From positions 372,001-436,000 of the forward strand of contig JACRAR010000074.1 of NCBI GenBank assembly GCA_016234745.1: DNA of 64,000 bases, read 5' to 3'. This DNA is from Betaproteobacteria bacterium. Lineage in GTDB: Bacteria > Pseudomonadota > Gammaproteobacteria > Burkholderiales > Rhodocyclaceae. The position numbers were made by a program, and so were the translations under genes. This document shows, one piece after another, positions 43,990-55,752 of the stretch (the first letter of the stretch is position 1; every line of letters begins with the position of its first letter). The notes under the pieces were generated by a model that made no database searches, had not been told where the DNA came from, and saw only the letters and a program-made list of their open reading frames with translations.

Positions 43990-45177
43990 ATGCCTGATTC
44001 CGAACGTCCCCTCGGCGCAACCCAGATCCTGATCTTTGGTCTCGTCGCAGCTGCATTTACCAACATCTATCTGACCCAACCCGTGCTGCCGGTACTGGCG
44101 AACGAATTCGGGGTTGATGCGGCAGGAGCATCCCTGACCGTGTCAATGACGGTACTCGGGATTGCAATGTCGAATCTGCTGTTCGGTCGTCTGGGTGATC
44201 GCTATCCCTTGCGTCCGATCCTCCTGATCGGAGGAGTGATGGTGGCGCTGGCGGGTATTTTTGCCGCATTGACCGAGAGTTTTTCCTTGCTGGTTGCCGC
44301 CCGTTTTACTCAGGGATTGTTCATCCCGGCCTTGACGACCTGTGTCGCTGCGTATCTGGCCAACAACGTACCCTTGGCGAGTCTCAACGTTGCCCTGGGT
44401 GCGTATGTTTCGGCAACCGTGGTGGGAGGTCTGGGAGGGCGGTTATTGGGCGGTTTTCTGCATCCGCCCCTGCATTGGCGCTATGCCTTCGTCAGCGCCG
44501 CCGTGTTGCTGATCGTATCCGCCCTGGCAGCCGCGCGCTGGTTGCCGGGTGTGAATGCAAGGCCTCACCATTCCGAAGGTGAAGTCGGCTATCGTGCCTT
44601 GCTCAGTTCCTGGAGCGTGCTGCGCATGTACTGTGTCGGCTTTGGCGCGTTCTGGGTGTTCTCCACGACTTTCAACTTTTTGCCGTTTCATCTCAGCGAG
44701 CCGCCGATTTCCGCTTCGACCCACCTGATTACTTTTCTATATATGGCCTATCTGATCGGGGCAGTGATGGGGCCGCTGGCGGGGCGTCTTGCCAACCGCT
44801 TCGGCAGCGGCCGTACTTTAGTGGTAGGCGCGTTGCTGTTCGAGGCGTCGTTGGCTGGGATGATGCTGCCCAGTATTCCGCTGGTGGTGCTTGCGCTGCT
44901 GGGAAGTTGCGCCGGTTTCTTCACCATTCATGCCGCTGCCGCCGGCGCGCTCAACTCGCGTCTGACATCCAGCAGGGCGCGCGGCAATGCGCTGTATGTG
45001 CTGTTCTATTACGTCGGTGGGGCGCTCGGCATCACGGCCGGCGGCTATGCCTGGCGACATGGCGGCTGGCCGGCTGTCCTTGGTCTGAATGCTCTGGTAT
45101 TGATTATTCCGTTCCTGGTAGGTGTCTACGAAATGCGTTCCAATCCTGGTTCTCAGCGAAACTCGATGATTGCCTGA
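43990..45177 (+). CDS. MFS transporter (YnfM/AraJ-like)
   Basis: Major facilitator superfamily permease with 12 predicted helices, 395 residues. The loop 2-3 motif NLLFGRLGDRYPLRPILLIGG (near residues 59-79) is the classical MFS signature, and a second copy is AGRLANRFGSGRTLVVGA near 263-280. Likely a drug or metabolite exporter; the substrate is unknown. The last nine or so codons (QRNSMIA and neighbours) are read antisense through a remnant of a biotin-carrier gene, so the C-terminus has probably been changed by a rearrangement. Confidence 0.88.
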   Translation: MPDSERPLGATQILIFGLVAAAFTNIYLTQPVLPVLANEFGVDAAGASLTVSMTVLGIAMSNLLFGRLGDRYPLRPILLIGGVMVALAGIFAALTESFSLLVAARFTQGLFIPALTTCVAAYLANNVPLASLNVALGAYVSATVVGGLGGRLLGGFLHPPLHWRYAFVSAAVLLIVSALAAARWLPGVNARPHHSEGEVGYRALLSSWSVLRMYCVGFGAFWVFSTTFNFLPFHLSEPPISASTHLITFLYMAYLIGAVMGPLAGRLANRFGSGRTLVVGALLFEASLAGMMLPSIPLVVLALLGSCAGFFTIHAAAAGALNSRLTSSRARGNALYVLFYYVGGALGITAGGYAWRHGGWPAVLGLNALVLIIPFLVGVYEMRSNPGSQRNSMIA

Positions 45178-45225
45178 TCCACCGCCAGGCTTTCGCCGGG
45201 TTTCGTCAATAGCTTGGGGACGACA
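45152..45225 (-). pseudogene. Remnant 3' end of a second biotin-carboxylase/BCCP gene
   Basis: This 74-bp stretch matches 48766-48839, the 3' end of pccA, at 67 of 74 positions. On the minus strand it reads VVPKLLTKPGESLAVDQA then IIEFR and stop. Only two of the seven differences change the protein (Ala to Pro, Ala to Thr). That pattern suggests a former paralogue under selection rather than a fresh copy. All upstream coding sequence is missing. Confidence 0.8.
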
Positions 45226-45230
45226 AGCGT

Positions 45231-45365
45231 GACGATGAGCAGATCGTCTTCGGCCTGATCTGTTCATCTGACGGCTGCCCGGTCGCCAAGATCAAAGAGC
45301 GGTTTGGCATTCAACGGATCGCTTGGGTCGGGGACCGGGGCATGATCACGTCAGCCCGCATCAAC
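45231..45365 (+). mobile_element. Internally deleted transposase remnant (IS1634/IS4-like)
   Basis: The plus strand reads DDEQIVFGLICSSDGCPVA, then directly KIKERFGIQRIAWVGDRGMI and TSARI. FGLI, PVA and VGDRGMIT are features of IS1634-type DDE transposases, where about 20 residues normally lie between PVA and the KI/RFG segment. Those residues are missing, so the piece is deleted inside as well as at both ends. No terminal inverted repeats were found. Confidence 0.62.
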
Positions 45366-45830
45366 TCATGGACCGACCGCCGGTTTGCTTTTGTCGGGCA
45401 GGCTCACCAATGCAAACCAGTAATTGCCCAGGTCGCGAATTACGGTCATGAACTGAATCAGATCAATCGGTTTCGTGATGTAGCCGGCAGCGCCCAGGTT
45501 ATAGGAAGCGACAATGTCGCGCTCGACTTCGGAGGTTGTCAGAACGACAACGGGAATGTTGCACAGATCGGGGTCTTGCTTGAGCTCGGCCAGACATTCT
45601 CTGCCATCCATGCGTGGCATGTTGAGATCGAGCAGGATCAGATCCGGACGCCGGGTTTCGGTAAAGCGCGGGCTCTGGTGGCGAAGGTATTCGAGAGCCT
45701 CGCGGCCGTCTAACACATGCTGCACGTCGGCCAGAATACGGTTTTCGAGAATGGCGGTCTTGACTAAGTGGGCATCCGCCCTTTCATCTTCAACCAGCAG
45801 GATATCAAAACGTCGCACTGTGTCGTTCAT
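45366..45830 (-). CDS. Response regulator, single receiver domain (Rcp1-like)
   Basis: 154 residues, one CheY-like domain with a short C-terminal tail. Intact switch residues: acidic pair in LVEDERAD (residues 12-19), phospho-acceptor Asp in LILLDLNMPRMDG (near residue 68), Thr/Ser in VVLTTSE and Lys in YITKPID. GNYW near the end is typical of Rcp1-type regulators that pair with phytochrome-like kinases. It overlaps the histidine kinase stop by 4 bp, so the two are partners. Confidence 0.93.
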   Translation of the reverse strand: MNDTVRRFDILLVEDERADAHLVKTAILENRILADVQHVLDGREALEYLRHQSPRFTETRRPDLILLDLNMPRMDGRECLAELKQDPDLCNIPVVVLTTSEVERDIVASYNLGAAGYITKPIDLIQFMTVIRDLGNYWFALVSLPDKSKPAVGP

Positions 45831-47668
45831 AACGGTTCTCCCGCAGGTAGCTCAAACAGCAGCCGACAGCCGCCGCCTAGGGTTTCATCGATCCAAGCGC
45901 GCCCATCGCAACTCTCCACGACGCGGCGCAGGATCGCGAGCCCGATGCCGGTACCGGCCTCGGCGTCATCCGCCGACAATCGCTCAAACACCCGGAACAC
46001 CCGCTCGCGATATTGCATTTCCACGCCGGGCCCGTTATCGCTGATGCTGTAGCGAACTTTATTGTCCTGGCGTTCGCCCGCTATTTCGATATACAAGGGA
46101 TGCTGGCTGCGACCGTGAGTCAGGGCATTTTCGAGGGCGACCGTGAAAATGTCATTGAGGCGCGGCAAGTCGATGCGGCATGGCGGCAGATTGTTCAAAA
46201 CGATTTCTGCGCCGGTTACCTTGATCCTGTTCCTCAATTGCTCCAATATTCTGGCGACTGCCTGGCGCACATCGACCGACTCGACCTTGCTGCGTGGTTG
46301 ATCTGACGCCAGATAACGCTCGACATCGCGCAACAAAATCTGCTCACGGCGCGCCTGTTGGCTGATGAATTCAAGCGACAGTTGCGCCTCGGCATCGTCG
46401 AGCCGAGCGCCGAGTTGTGTGATCAGGCGTTCGGCATAATTGGCCATGCGCCGCGCAGGTTCCTGCAGGTGATGCGCGGTCACTTCGGCAAAGCGCTGTA
46501 GATCGGCATTCGCTCGCATGAGTTTTTCTTCGGCTTGCTTGCGCTCGGTGATGTCGTGGAACGTCGTCACTACTGCGTAAGGCCGGGTATCGCCAGCAGC
46601 GATTAATGGTTGTGAGTTGACTGAAATCCAGACAAGCTCACCATCCGGCCGGTGAATACCCATGATTACGTCGACTTGAGGTTCCCCGGTACGCAGAGTG
46701 ACCATGGCGGGATGCAGCTCACCGGGGAAAGGCTGGCCGTTTTCGTACAGGGCTGTCCATTGCGCTTCCTCCGGGGTCTTGCTGATCATCTGCGCGAAGC
46801 TGCGCCCCTCGATTCTTTCCGCCGCAGGATTGACCGCCGTTATTTCTCCATTCACCGCTTGAAAAACGACCCCTTCCGCCATGGAAGTGACAAGTGATCG
46901 ATACATTTCCTCGCTTTCGCGCAAGCGCGCTTGCTCATCGAGCAATTGCTGTTCCGTGGATAACAGCTTGACCGAGGCCTCATTCATGGACCTTCCCAAC
47001 TCGGCAATTTCGAGCGGCTGGTCACCGACTGAAATCTGCGTCCCCTTGTGTTCGTCGAGTTGTTTCGAAAAAGCGGTCAGTCTGCCGATCGATTGCACGA
47101 TAGGGCTTAGAACCAGGACAATCAGGAAGGCGTTGCCAATAATCCAGATTATGACCAGGAAAATGGTGTTTCTCCAGGTAGTCGACTGTGCCTCGTGTAT
47201 CGTCGACAGGCCGAAGTCGGCTTTGATCCAGCCCAGCAGACTTCCTGCCACGATAGGCTGCCAGATGACCAGCACATTGTCTTCCATGGCGATCACTGCG
47301 GATTGGGATGATGGGGGAACCAGGCGGGCGATGCCCGTCTTGGCTTGTGTTTGTCCGTCGGGGCCGCGCTCGACATTCCAGAGCAGAGCGCCGTTTGGTT
47401 CGCAGACCTGGAGTCGCAGTATGTCCGGCAAGTCCGCCGATTTCAGGAGAAAGCTTTCCAACTCGGCATAGTCCTGAACTAGCAAGTAACGGGCGCAGCT
47501 TTCAGCAAAGTTTCTGACCATGATCGACGAATTGAGGCGCATGGTTGCCAGGAGGCTGGCCGTCTGTTCCCTGGCGTTCATCCAGCCGAAAGCGATTCCG
47601 GTCGCCAGCAAAATACACGAAACTTTCAGAATGATTCGGGTATTCAACCGGCGCGGCAGAAGCCACAT
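45827..47668 (-). CDS. Membrane-bound PAS sensor histidine kinase
   Basis: 613 residues from ATG 47668, one base after the stop of the preceding gene. Membrane helix near residues 11-27, a periplasmic sensor region, a second helix (TIFLVIIWIIGNAFLIVLVL) near 170-190, a HAMP-like linker, then a PAS domain (about 255-385), then HisKA with the unusual H-box AHHLQEPARR, and HATPase_c (ALENALTHG, ISDNGPGVEMQ, GTGIGLAILRRV). This H-box type occurs in phytochrome-like kinases paired with Rcp1 regulators. It forms a trio with the binding protein upstream and the receiver downstream. Confidence 0.92.
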   Translation of the reverse strand: MWLLPRRLNTRIILKVSCILLATGIAFGWMNAREQTASLLATMRLNSSIMVRNFAESCARYLLVQDYAELESFLLKSADLPDILRLQVCEPNGALLWNVERGPDGQTQAKTGIARLVPPSSQSAVIAMEDNVLVIWQPIVAGSLLGWIKADFGLSTIHEAQSTTWRNTIFLVIIWIIGNAFLIVLVLSPIVQSIGRLTAFSKQLDEHKGTQISVGDQPLEIAELGRSMNEASVKLLSTEQQLLDEQARLRESEEMYRSLVTSMAEGVVFQAVNGEITAVNPAAERIEGRSFAQMISKTPEEAQWTALYENGQPFPGELHPAMVTLRTGEPQVDVIMGIHRPDGELVWISVNSQPLIAAGDTRPYAVVTTFHDITERKQAEEKLMRANADLQRFAEVTAHHLQEPARRMANYAERLITQLGARLDDAEAQLSLEFISQQARREQILLRDVERYLASDQPRSKVESVDVRQAVARILEQLRNRIKVTGAEIVLNNLPPCRIDLPRLNDIFTVALENALTHGRSQHPLYIEIAGERQDNKVRYSISDNGPGVEMQYRERVFRVFERLSADDAEAGTGIGLAILRRVVESCDGRAWIDETLGGGCRLLFELPAGEPL

Positions 47669-47669
47669 G

Positions 47670-48518
47670 TCACTGTCCCCAGTTGGAAAGGCCCTTGACG
47701 TCGATTTCTTCGAGTGTTCGGTAATCTCGCGCGTAATCTGCGGCGACTGGCTCCGCCAGCCTGATCGCCTTGAGAAGCTCCGCGCCATCCGTGGTTGCGG
47801 CGATGGCGAGCGTGGCTTTCCTCACTGCCTCCTGGTCTGCCCGGGGCACACGCGGGTGGGCGCTGAGCGGATGGGAAGCGATTTCCGGCGTCTCAACGAT
47901 CTCGCGAAGCTGGCTGCGAGTGTCCTCGGATGCCCGCGCCATATCCGGCATGAAGACCGATCCGGCATCGCTCTTGCCCAAGAGCACATTGATGATCACG
48001 TTTTTGGTCGAGCCTGCGTATTCCTTTTCAAAAGACAATTGGGCCTTGTGCTTCGCCAGCAGGTGCTGCATGGCAACGCTGCAAAGCGCCTTGTTGCCGA
48101 CAAAGGCGATTTTTTTGCCGACAAGGTCGTCGATGCTCCTGATCGGCGAGTCCTTACGCACGAAAAGTCCGACAGTGACCGGACGTCTGCCGCGCAGCAG
48201 AGGTGCATAACCGCTCGATGCGTGGGCCACCATGAGCTGAAGGGGTGAGGAAAAAATAAAGTCGGGCGCCCCGCTCCAGATATCCTTTTCGAATTCGGCC
48301 ATATTTTCGTACAGCTTGATACGGAACTCTAGCCTGGTCTCTCTGGAAAGCCGCTCCACGAAAGGCATCCACTGCATGTGCAAAGTGACTGGCGGGGACG
48401 AAGGCATGGCGGCAAATGTATAGACTTTCTCATCCCCGGCGGATGCCGGTGCGCCTGCGCCAAATATCAGCGTGACCAGCACCAGGCAACGAAAGACTAT
48501 CGCGTTAATGTTCAGCAT
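47670..48518 (-). CDS. PhnD-like periplasmic phosphate/phosphonate-type binding protein
   Basis: 282 residues with a Sec signal peptide (to about residue 27, ...GAPASAGDEKVY). The rest is a type II periplasmic binding fold of the PhnD/PtxB group, with FVERLSRETRLEFRIK, DFIFSSPLQLMVAH, VGLFVRKDSPIRSIDDLVGK then KIAFVG, and GKSDAGSVF. No permease or ATPase gene is nearby. Instead a kinase starts one base after its stop. It is probably a ligand-sensing partner of that kinase rather than a transporter component; the ligand is not predictable. Confidence 0.88.
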   Translation of the reverse strand: MLNINAIVFRCLVLVTLIFGAGAPASAGDEKVYTFAAMPSSPPVTLHMQWMPFVERLSRETRLEFRIKLYENMAEFEKDIWSGAPDFIFSSPLQLMVAHASSGYAPLLRGRRPVTVGLFVRKDSPIRSIDDLVGKKIAFVGNKALCSVAMQHLLAKHKAQLSFEKEYAGSTKNVIINVLLGKSDAGSVFMPDMARASEDTRSQLREIVETPEIASHPLSAHPRVPRADQEAVRKATLAIAATTDGAELLKAIRLAEPVAADYARDYRTLEEIDVKGLSNWGQ

Positions 48519-48766
48519 CAGTCAATTCTTTCAATCGGGAATATACCCTCGCACACATAACTGGACGGGAACTCCAAATAGCACCAGTTATCTTGAGAGT
48601 AATCCACGCTGCTTTCTGGAAGGTGGGTACCATTAAAATGGTCCACCAGCCTAGCGCTTTGAATAATGTCAGTGGTTGACCATCATCAATGCCAGAGCAT
48701 TTCCCCAATACTCCTTAGCTTTTCTCGTCAAACTGGCTGAGTGGGTGTGTGCAAACTACGTTCCCC

Positions 48767-50758
48767 TCAGCGAAACTCGATAATCGCCTGATCCACCGCC
48801 AGACTTTCTCCGGGTTTCGCCAACAGCTTGGCGACGACACAATCGTGATCGGCCTTGAGGACGTTCTCCATTTTCATCGCCTCGATCACGGCCAACTTTT
48901 CGCCCGCCTTGACTTCCTGGCCCGGCGCCACGGCGATGTCGGTGAGCAGGCCGGGCATCGGCGACAGCAGGAAGCGCGACAGATCTGGCGGAACCTTGTG
49001 CGGCATCAGCGCCTGCAAGGCGGCGGCATGCGCCGTCAGCACCAGCAGATCGGCCTGGGTGCCCCAGTGGAACAGACGGTATTTGAGGCCGACGCGCTCG
49101 ACCTGCATGCAGATCGGTTCGCCGTTGAGTGTCCCCTGGTAGAGCGACTGGCCGAACTGCCAGGGTGAGCGCACTTGATACGTGTCGCCGGCATACGTGA
49201 CGTCGACGCCGCCTGCCACTGGGACAGCCACAACCGGATGTTGCACGTCATCCAACAGCACCACGAAGTCGTTGCCCGGCCTGTACTCATGCCCGGGCAG
49301 CTGGCCGTCTATGGTGGCGTTGCGCTCCAGGTAGCGGCGATGTATCGCGGCGCCGACGGCGATCAGCATGGTCGGATCGTCGTGCGCCAGGTCGGCCGAG
49401 TCGAAGCCCTGCGGATATTCCTCGGCGATCAGGCCGGTGTTGAAATTGCCCGAGATGAAGCGTGGGTTCTGCATCAGCGCCGCCTGGAAGGCGATGTTGG
49501 AGGAGACGCCGCGGATCACGAACTGGTTCAGGGCGTCGCGCATGCGGGCGATGGCCTGCTCGCGCGAGGCGCCATGCACGATCAGCTTGGCAATCATCGG
49601 GTCGTAATACATCGAGATCTCGCCGCCTTCATAGACGCCGGTATCGACGCGGACATGGCCGGAGGTTTCCTCGGGCGGCTGGTATTTGATGAGCCGGCCG
49701 ATGGAGGGAAGGAAATTGCGCAGCGGATCCTCGGCGTTGATGCGGCATTCCATGGCCCAGCCGTTGAGCTGGATATCGTCTTGGGTAAAGGACAGCTTCT
49801 CGCCGGCGGCGACACGCAGCATCTGCTCGACCAGGTCAAGGCCGGTGATGTACTCGGTGACCGGGTGCTCGACCTGCAGGCGCGTGTTCATTTCGAGGAA
49901 GTAGAAGTTCTTGTCCTTGCCGCCGACGACGAATTCGACGGTGCCGGCGCTCTGGTACTGCACCGCCTTGGCCAGCGCCACGGCCTGTTCGCCCATGGCC
50001 TTGCGCGTCTTGGCGTCGAGGAAGGGACTCGGCGCTTCCTCGATGACTTTCTGGTGGCGGCGCTGCAGGGAACACTCGCGCTCTCCCAGATATACGACAT
50101 TGCCGTGGCTGTCGCCCAGCACCTGGATTTCGATGTGGCGCGGCTCCTCGATGTATTTCTCGATGAAGACGCGGTCGTCGCCGAAGCTGTTGCGCGCTTC
50201 GTTGGTGCAGGACTGGAAGCCTTCGTGCGTTTCCTTGTCGCTGAAGGCGACGCGCAGGCCCTTGCCGCCGCCGCCGGCGGAAGCCTTGATCATCACCGGA
50301 TAGCCGATCCCGGCGGCGATGCGCACGGCCTCATCGGCATTCTTGATGACATCCGTGTAGCCGGGGATGGTGCTGACCTTGGCCGCCATGGCGAGTTTCT
50401 TCGAGGCGATCTTGTCGCCCATGGCCTGCATGGCATGCGGTCGCGGACCGATGAAGACGATGCCGGCCGCTTCCAGCTGCGCGCAGAATTCCGAATTCTC
50501 GGAAAGGAAACCGTAGCCCGGATGCACCGCCTCCGCGCCAGTTTGCTTGCAGGCGGCGAGGATCTTGTCGATGCGCAGGTAGGATTCCTTGGAGGGCGCC
50601 GGCCCGATGCACACGGCTTCGTCGGCCAGCTCGACATGGCGCGCATCGAGATCGGCATCGGAATACACAGCGACCGTGGCGATGCCCATTTTCCTGGCGG
50701 TCTTGATGACGCGGCAGGCGATTTCGCCGCGGTTTGCAATCAGTATTTTTTTGAACAT
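48767..50758 (-). CDS. pccA: Propionyl-CoA (acetyl-CoA) carboxylase, biotin-containing alpha subunit
   Basis: ATP-dependent carboxylation of biotin, first half of propionyl-CoA to methylmalonyl-CoA. 663 residues from ATG 50758, with AAAGGAAA upstream. The biotin carboxylase domain (1-450) shows FKKILIANRGEIACRVI, the ATP loop KASAGGGGKGLR and FLEMNTRLQVEHPVTE. The C-terminal biotin carrier domain has the biotinylation motif EAMKMEN. It is downstream of pccB over a 137-bp spacer holding a palindromic element. The mutase and meaB nearby argue for propionyl-CoA over acetyl-CoA. Confidence 0.92.
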   Translation of the reverse strand: MFKKILIANRGEIACRVIKTARKMGIATVAVYSDADLDARHVELADEAVCIGPAPSKESYLRIDKILAACKQTGAEAVHPGYGFLSENSEFCAQLEAAGIVFIGPRPHAMQAMGDKIASKKLAMAAKVSTIPGYTDVIKNADEAVRIAAGIGYPVMIKASAGGGGKGLRVAFSDKETHEGFQSCTNEARNSFGDDRVFIEKYIEEPRHIEIQVLGDSHGNVVYLGERECSLQRRHQKVIEEAPSPFLDAKTRKAMGEQAVALAKAVQYQSAGTVEFVVGGKDKNFYFLEMNTRLQVEHPVTEYITGLDLVEQMLRVAAGEKLSFTQDDIQLNGWAMECRINAEDPLRNFLPSIGRLIKYQPPEETSGHVRVDTGVYEGGEISMYYDPMIAKLIVHGASREQAIARMRDALNQFVIRGVSSNIAFQAALMQNPRFISGNFNTGLIAEEYPQGFDSADLAHDDPTMLIAVGAAIHRRYLERNATIDGQLPGHEYRPGNDFVVLLDDVQHPVVAVPVAGGVDVTYAGDTYQVRSPWQFGQSLYQGTLNGEPICMQVERVGLKYRLFHWGTQADLLVLTAHAAALQALMPHKVPPDLSRFLLSPMPGLLTDIAVAPGQEVKAGEKLAVIEAMKMENVLKADHDCVVAKLLAKPGESLAVDQAIIEFR

Positions 50759-50779
50759 GGTTTTTCCTTTCAACTGCTA

Positions 50780-50895
50780 TGACGACTTAGGCGCGCCGAG
50801 CGCGCGAAGCCGAGGAAGGCCGTGACGAGACAGTGCTCATGCACGGCGAGGAGCGGCTGACGATGGCGACAAAGCGATCGGTGATGCATAAGTCG

Positions 50896-50898
<3 letters not shown>
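50780..50898. repeat. Palindromic structured element A between pccB and pccA
   Basis: The ends are TGACGACTTA (50780-50789) and its exact complement TAAGTCGTCA (50889-50898), which includes the TGA stop of pccB. The core holds CGCGAAG (50802-50808), GAGACAGTGCTCATGCACG with an inner GTGC-TCAT-GCAC hairpin (50827-50845), and GCGACAAAG (50866-50874). The same blocks in the same order are found in element B at 59008-59111 with different outer arms, which are also exactly complementary there. Confidence 0.7.
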
Positions 50899-52428
<1,530 letters not shown>

Positions 52429-52452
52429 GGCGATGCCTCCCTGAAAATCGTT

Positions 52453-53460
52453 TTACTGCTGAAAATAGCCGAGCAAGCGCTGTGCCGCAAGCGCCGGGGC
52501 GATTGCGCCCCGTTCGACGCTGCCGAGCAGGTCCGGCAGCGCGCTGCGTACCTGCGGGTGATGGCGAAAGCGTGTGCGCAGGCCGGCATCGATCAAGGAC
52601 CAGGTCCACGCCAGCGCTTGGTGGCGCCTTTTGATTGCGAACTCCCCGCTTTGCGTCATGGCCTGTCGGTAGTCCTCTATCGCCTGCCAGAAGGCCTCGA
52701 TGCCCTGCTTTTTTGCTGCACTGACCTGCAGAACTCTGGGCTGCCAATGCTTGGAGCCGGGATGCAGCATGTGCAGTGCGGCGTTCATCTGGGCTGCGGC
52801 GAAATCGGCGGCTTGCGGGTCGATGTCGGCCTTGTTGAATATCACCAGGTCAGCCAGTTCGACAATGCCCTTTTTGATCGCCTGCAGGTCGTCGCCGGCA
52901 TTCGGCAACTGCAGCAGGACGAACACGTCGGTCATGTTGGCCACCGCTGTTTCCGACTGGCCCACGCCGACCGTCTCGACGATGATGATGTCGTAGCCCG
53001 CCGCTTCGCACAGCAGCATCGCCTCGCGCGTCTTCTCCGCCACACCGCCGAGCGAGCCGCTGGTGGGCGAAGGCCGGATGAAGGCTTCCTCGCGCTGGCT
53101 CAAGCATTCCATGCGCGTCTTGTCGCCAAGGATGGCGCCGCCGCTGATGCTCGACGATGGGTCGACCGCCAGTACCGCCAGGCGATGGCCGCGCTCGATC
53201 AGGAACATGCCGAGCACCTCGATGAAACTCGATTTGCCGACGCCAGGTACGCCCGAGATGCCGACGCGGATCGATTTTCCGCTATGCGGCAGCAATTCGG
53301 TCAGCAGCTTTTCCGCGCGTGCCTGATGATCGGCACGGGTCGATTCGATCAACGTGATCGCTTTGGCCAACGGGCGGCGCTGGTGGGACAGCACTCCGTT
53401 CAGCAAACCGTCGTCTTCGGCGCTCAATCCCTGCTGAGCCTGATGGGCCTGATCGGACAT
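52453..53460 (-). CDS. meaB: Methylmalonyl-CoA mutase-associated GTPase MeaB (ArgK)
   Basis: G-protein chaperone that loads and protects adenosylcobalamin in methylmalonyl-CoA mutase. 335 residues from ATG 53460; the open frame continues upstream into the mutase gene but without family sequence. Walker A is GISGVPGVGKSSFIE, followed by VDPSSSISGGAILGDKTRM, IVETVGVGQSE and NKADIDP. It lies 25 bp after the mutase gene, which fits its partner role. Confidence 0.95.
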   Translation of the reverse strand: MSDQAHQAQQGLSAEDDGLLNGVLSHQRRPLAKAITLIESTRADHQARAEKLLTELLPHSGKSIRVGISGVPGVGKSSFIEVLGMFLIERGHRLAVLAVDPSSSISGGAILGDKTRMECLSQREEAFIRPSPTSGSLGGVAEKTREAMLLCEAAGYDIIIVETVGVGQSETAVANMTDVFVLLQLPNAGDDLQAIKKGIVELADLVIFNKADIDPQAADFAAAQMNAALHMLHPGSKHWQPRVLQVSAAKKQGIEAFWQAIEDYRQAMTQSGEFAIKRRHQALAWTWSLIDAGLRTRFRHHPQVRSALPDLLGSVERGAIAPALAAQRLLGYFQQ

Positions 53461-53485
53461 TATCGGCAGGCTGTCTGGATCGGTT

Positions 53486-55651
<2,166 letters not shown>

Positions 55652-55742
55652 GATTTGCCCTTTCCGAATTCGGCAGACTGTACTCTCTACTTGAGCTTGC
55701 CGAGTGCTGCTTGACATCGTCCGGGCAACATAATACTGTATC

Positions 55743-55752
55743 CATAATTATG
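55743..55752. promoter_or_regulatory. Possible GntR operator at the mutase/GntR divergent promoter
   Basis: CATAATTATG is a 10-bp perfect palindrome that includes the GntR ATG; ATACTGTAT a few bases before it (55733-55741) is another small palindrome. Both lie between the divergent starts. Short AT-rich palindromes are weak evidence on their own. Confidence 0.3.

Noticed and set aside
48505-48708. 67-codon minus-strand frame upstream of the PhnD-like gene
   Set aside because: No recognisable protein, no good start context, and it overlaps the signal-peptide start of the binding protein. The spacer 48519-48766 holds nothing else I can support.
49175-50782. 535-codon open frame on the plus strand
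   Set aside because: Antisense to pccA, which has full family motifs on the other strand.
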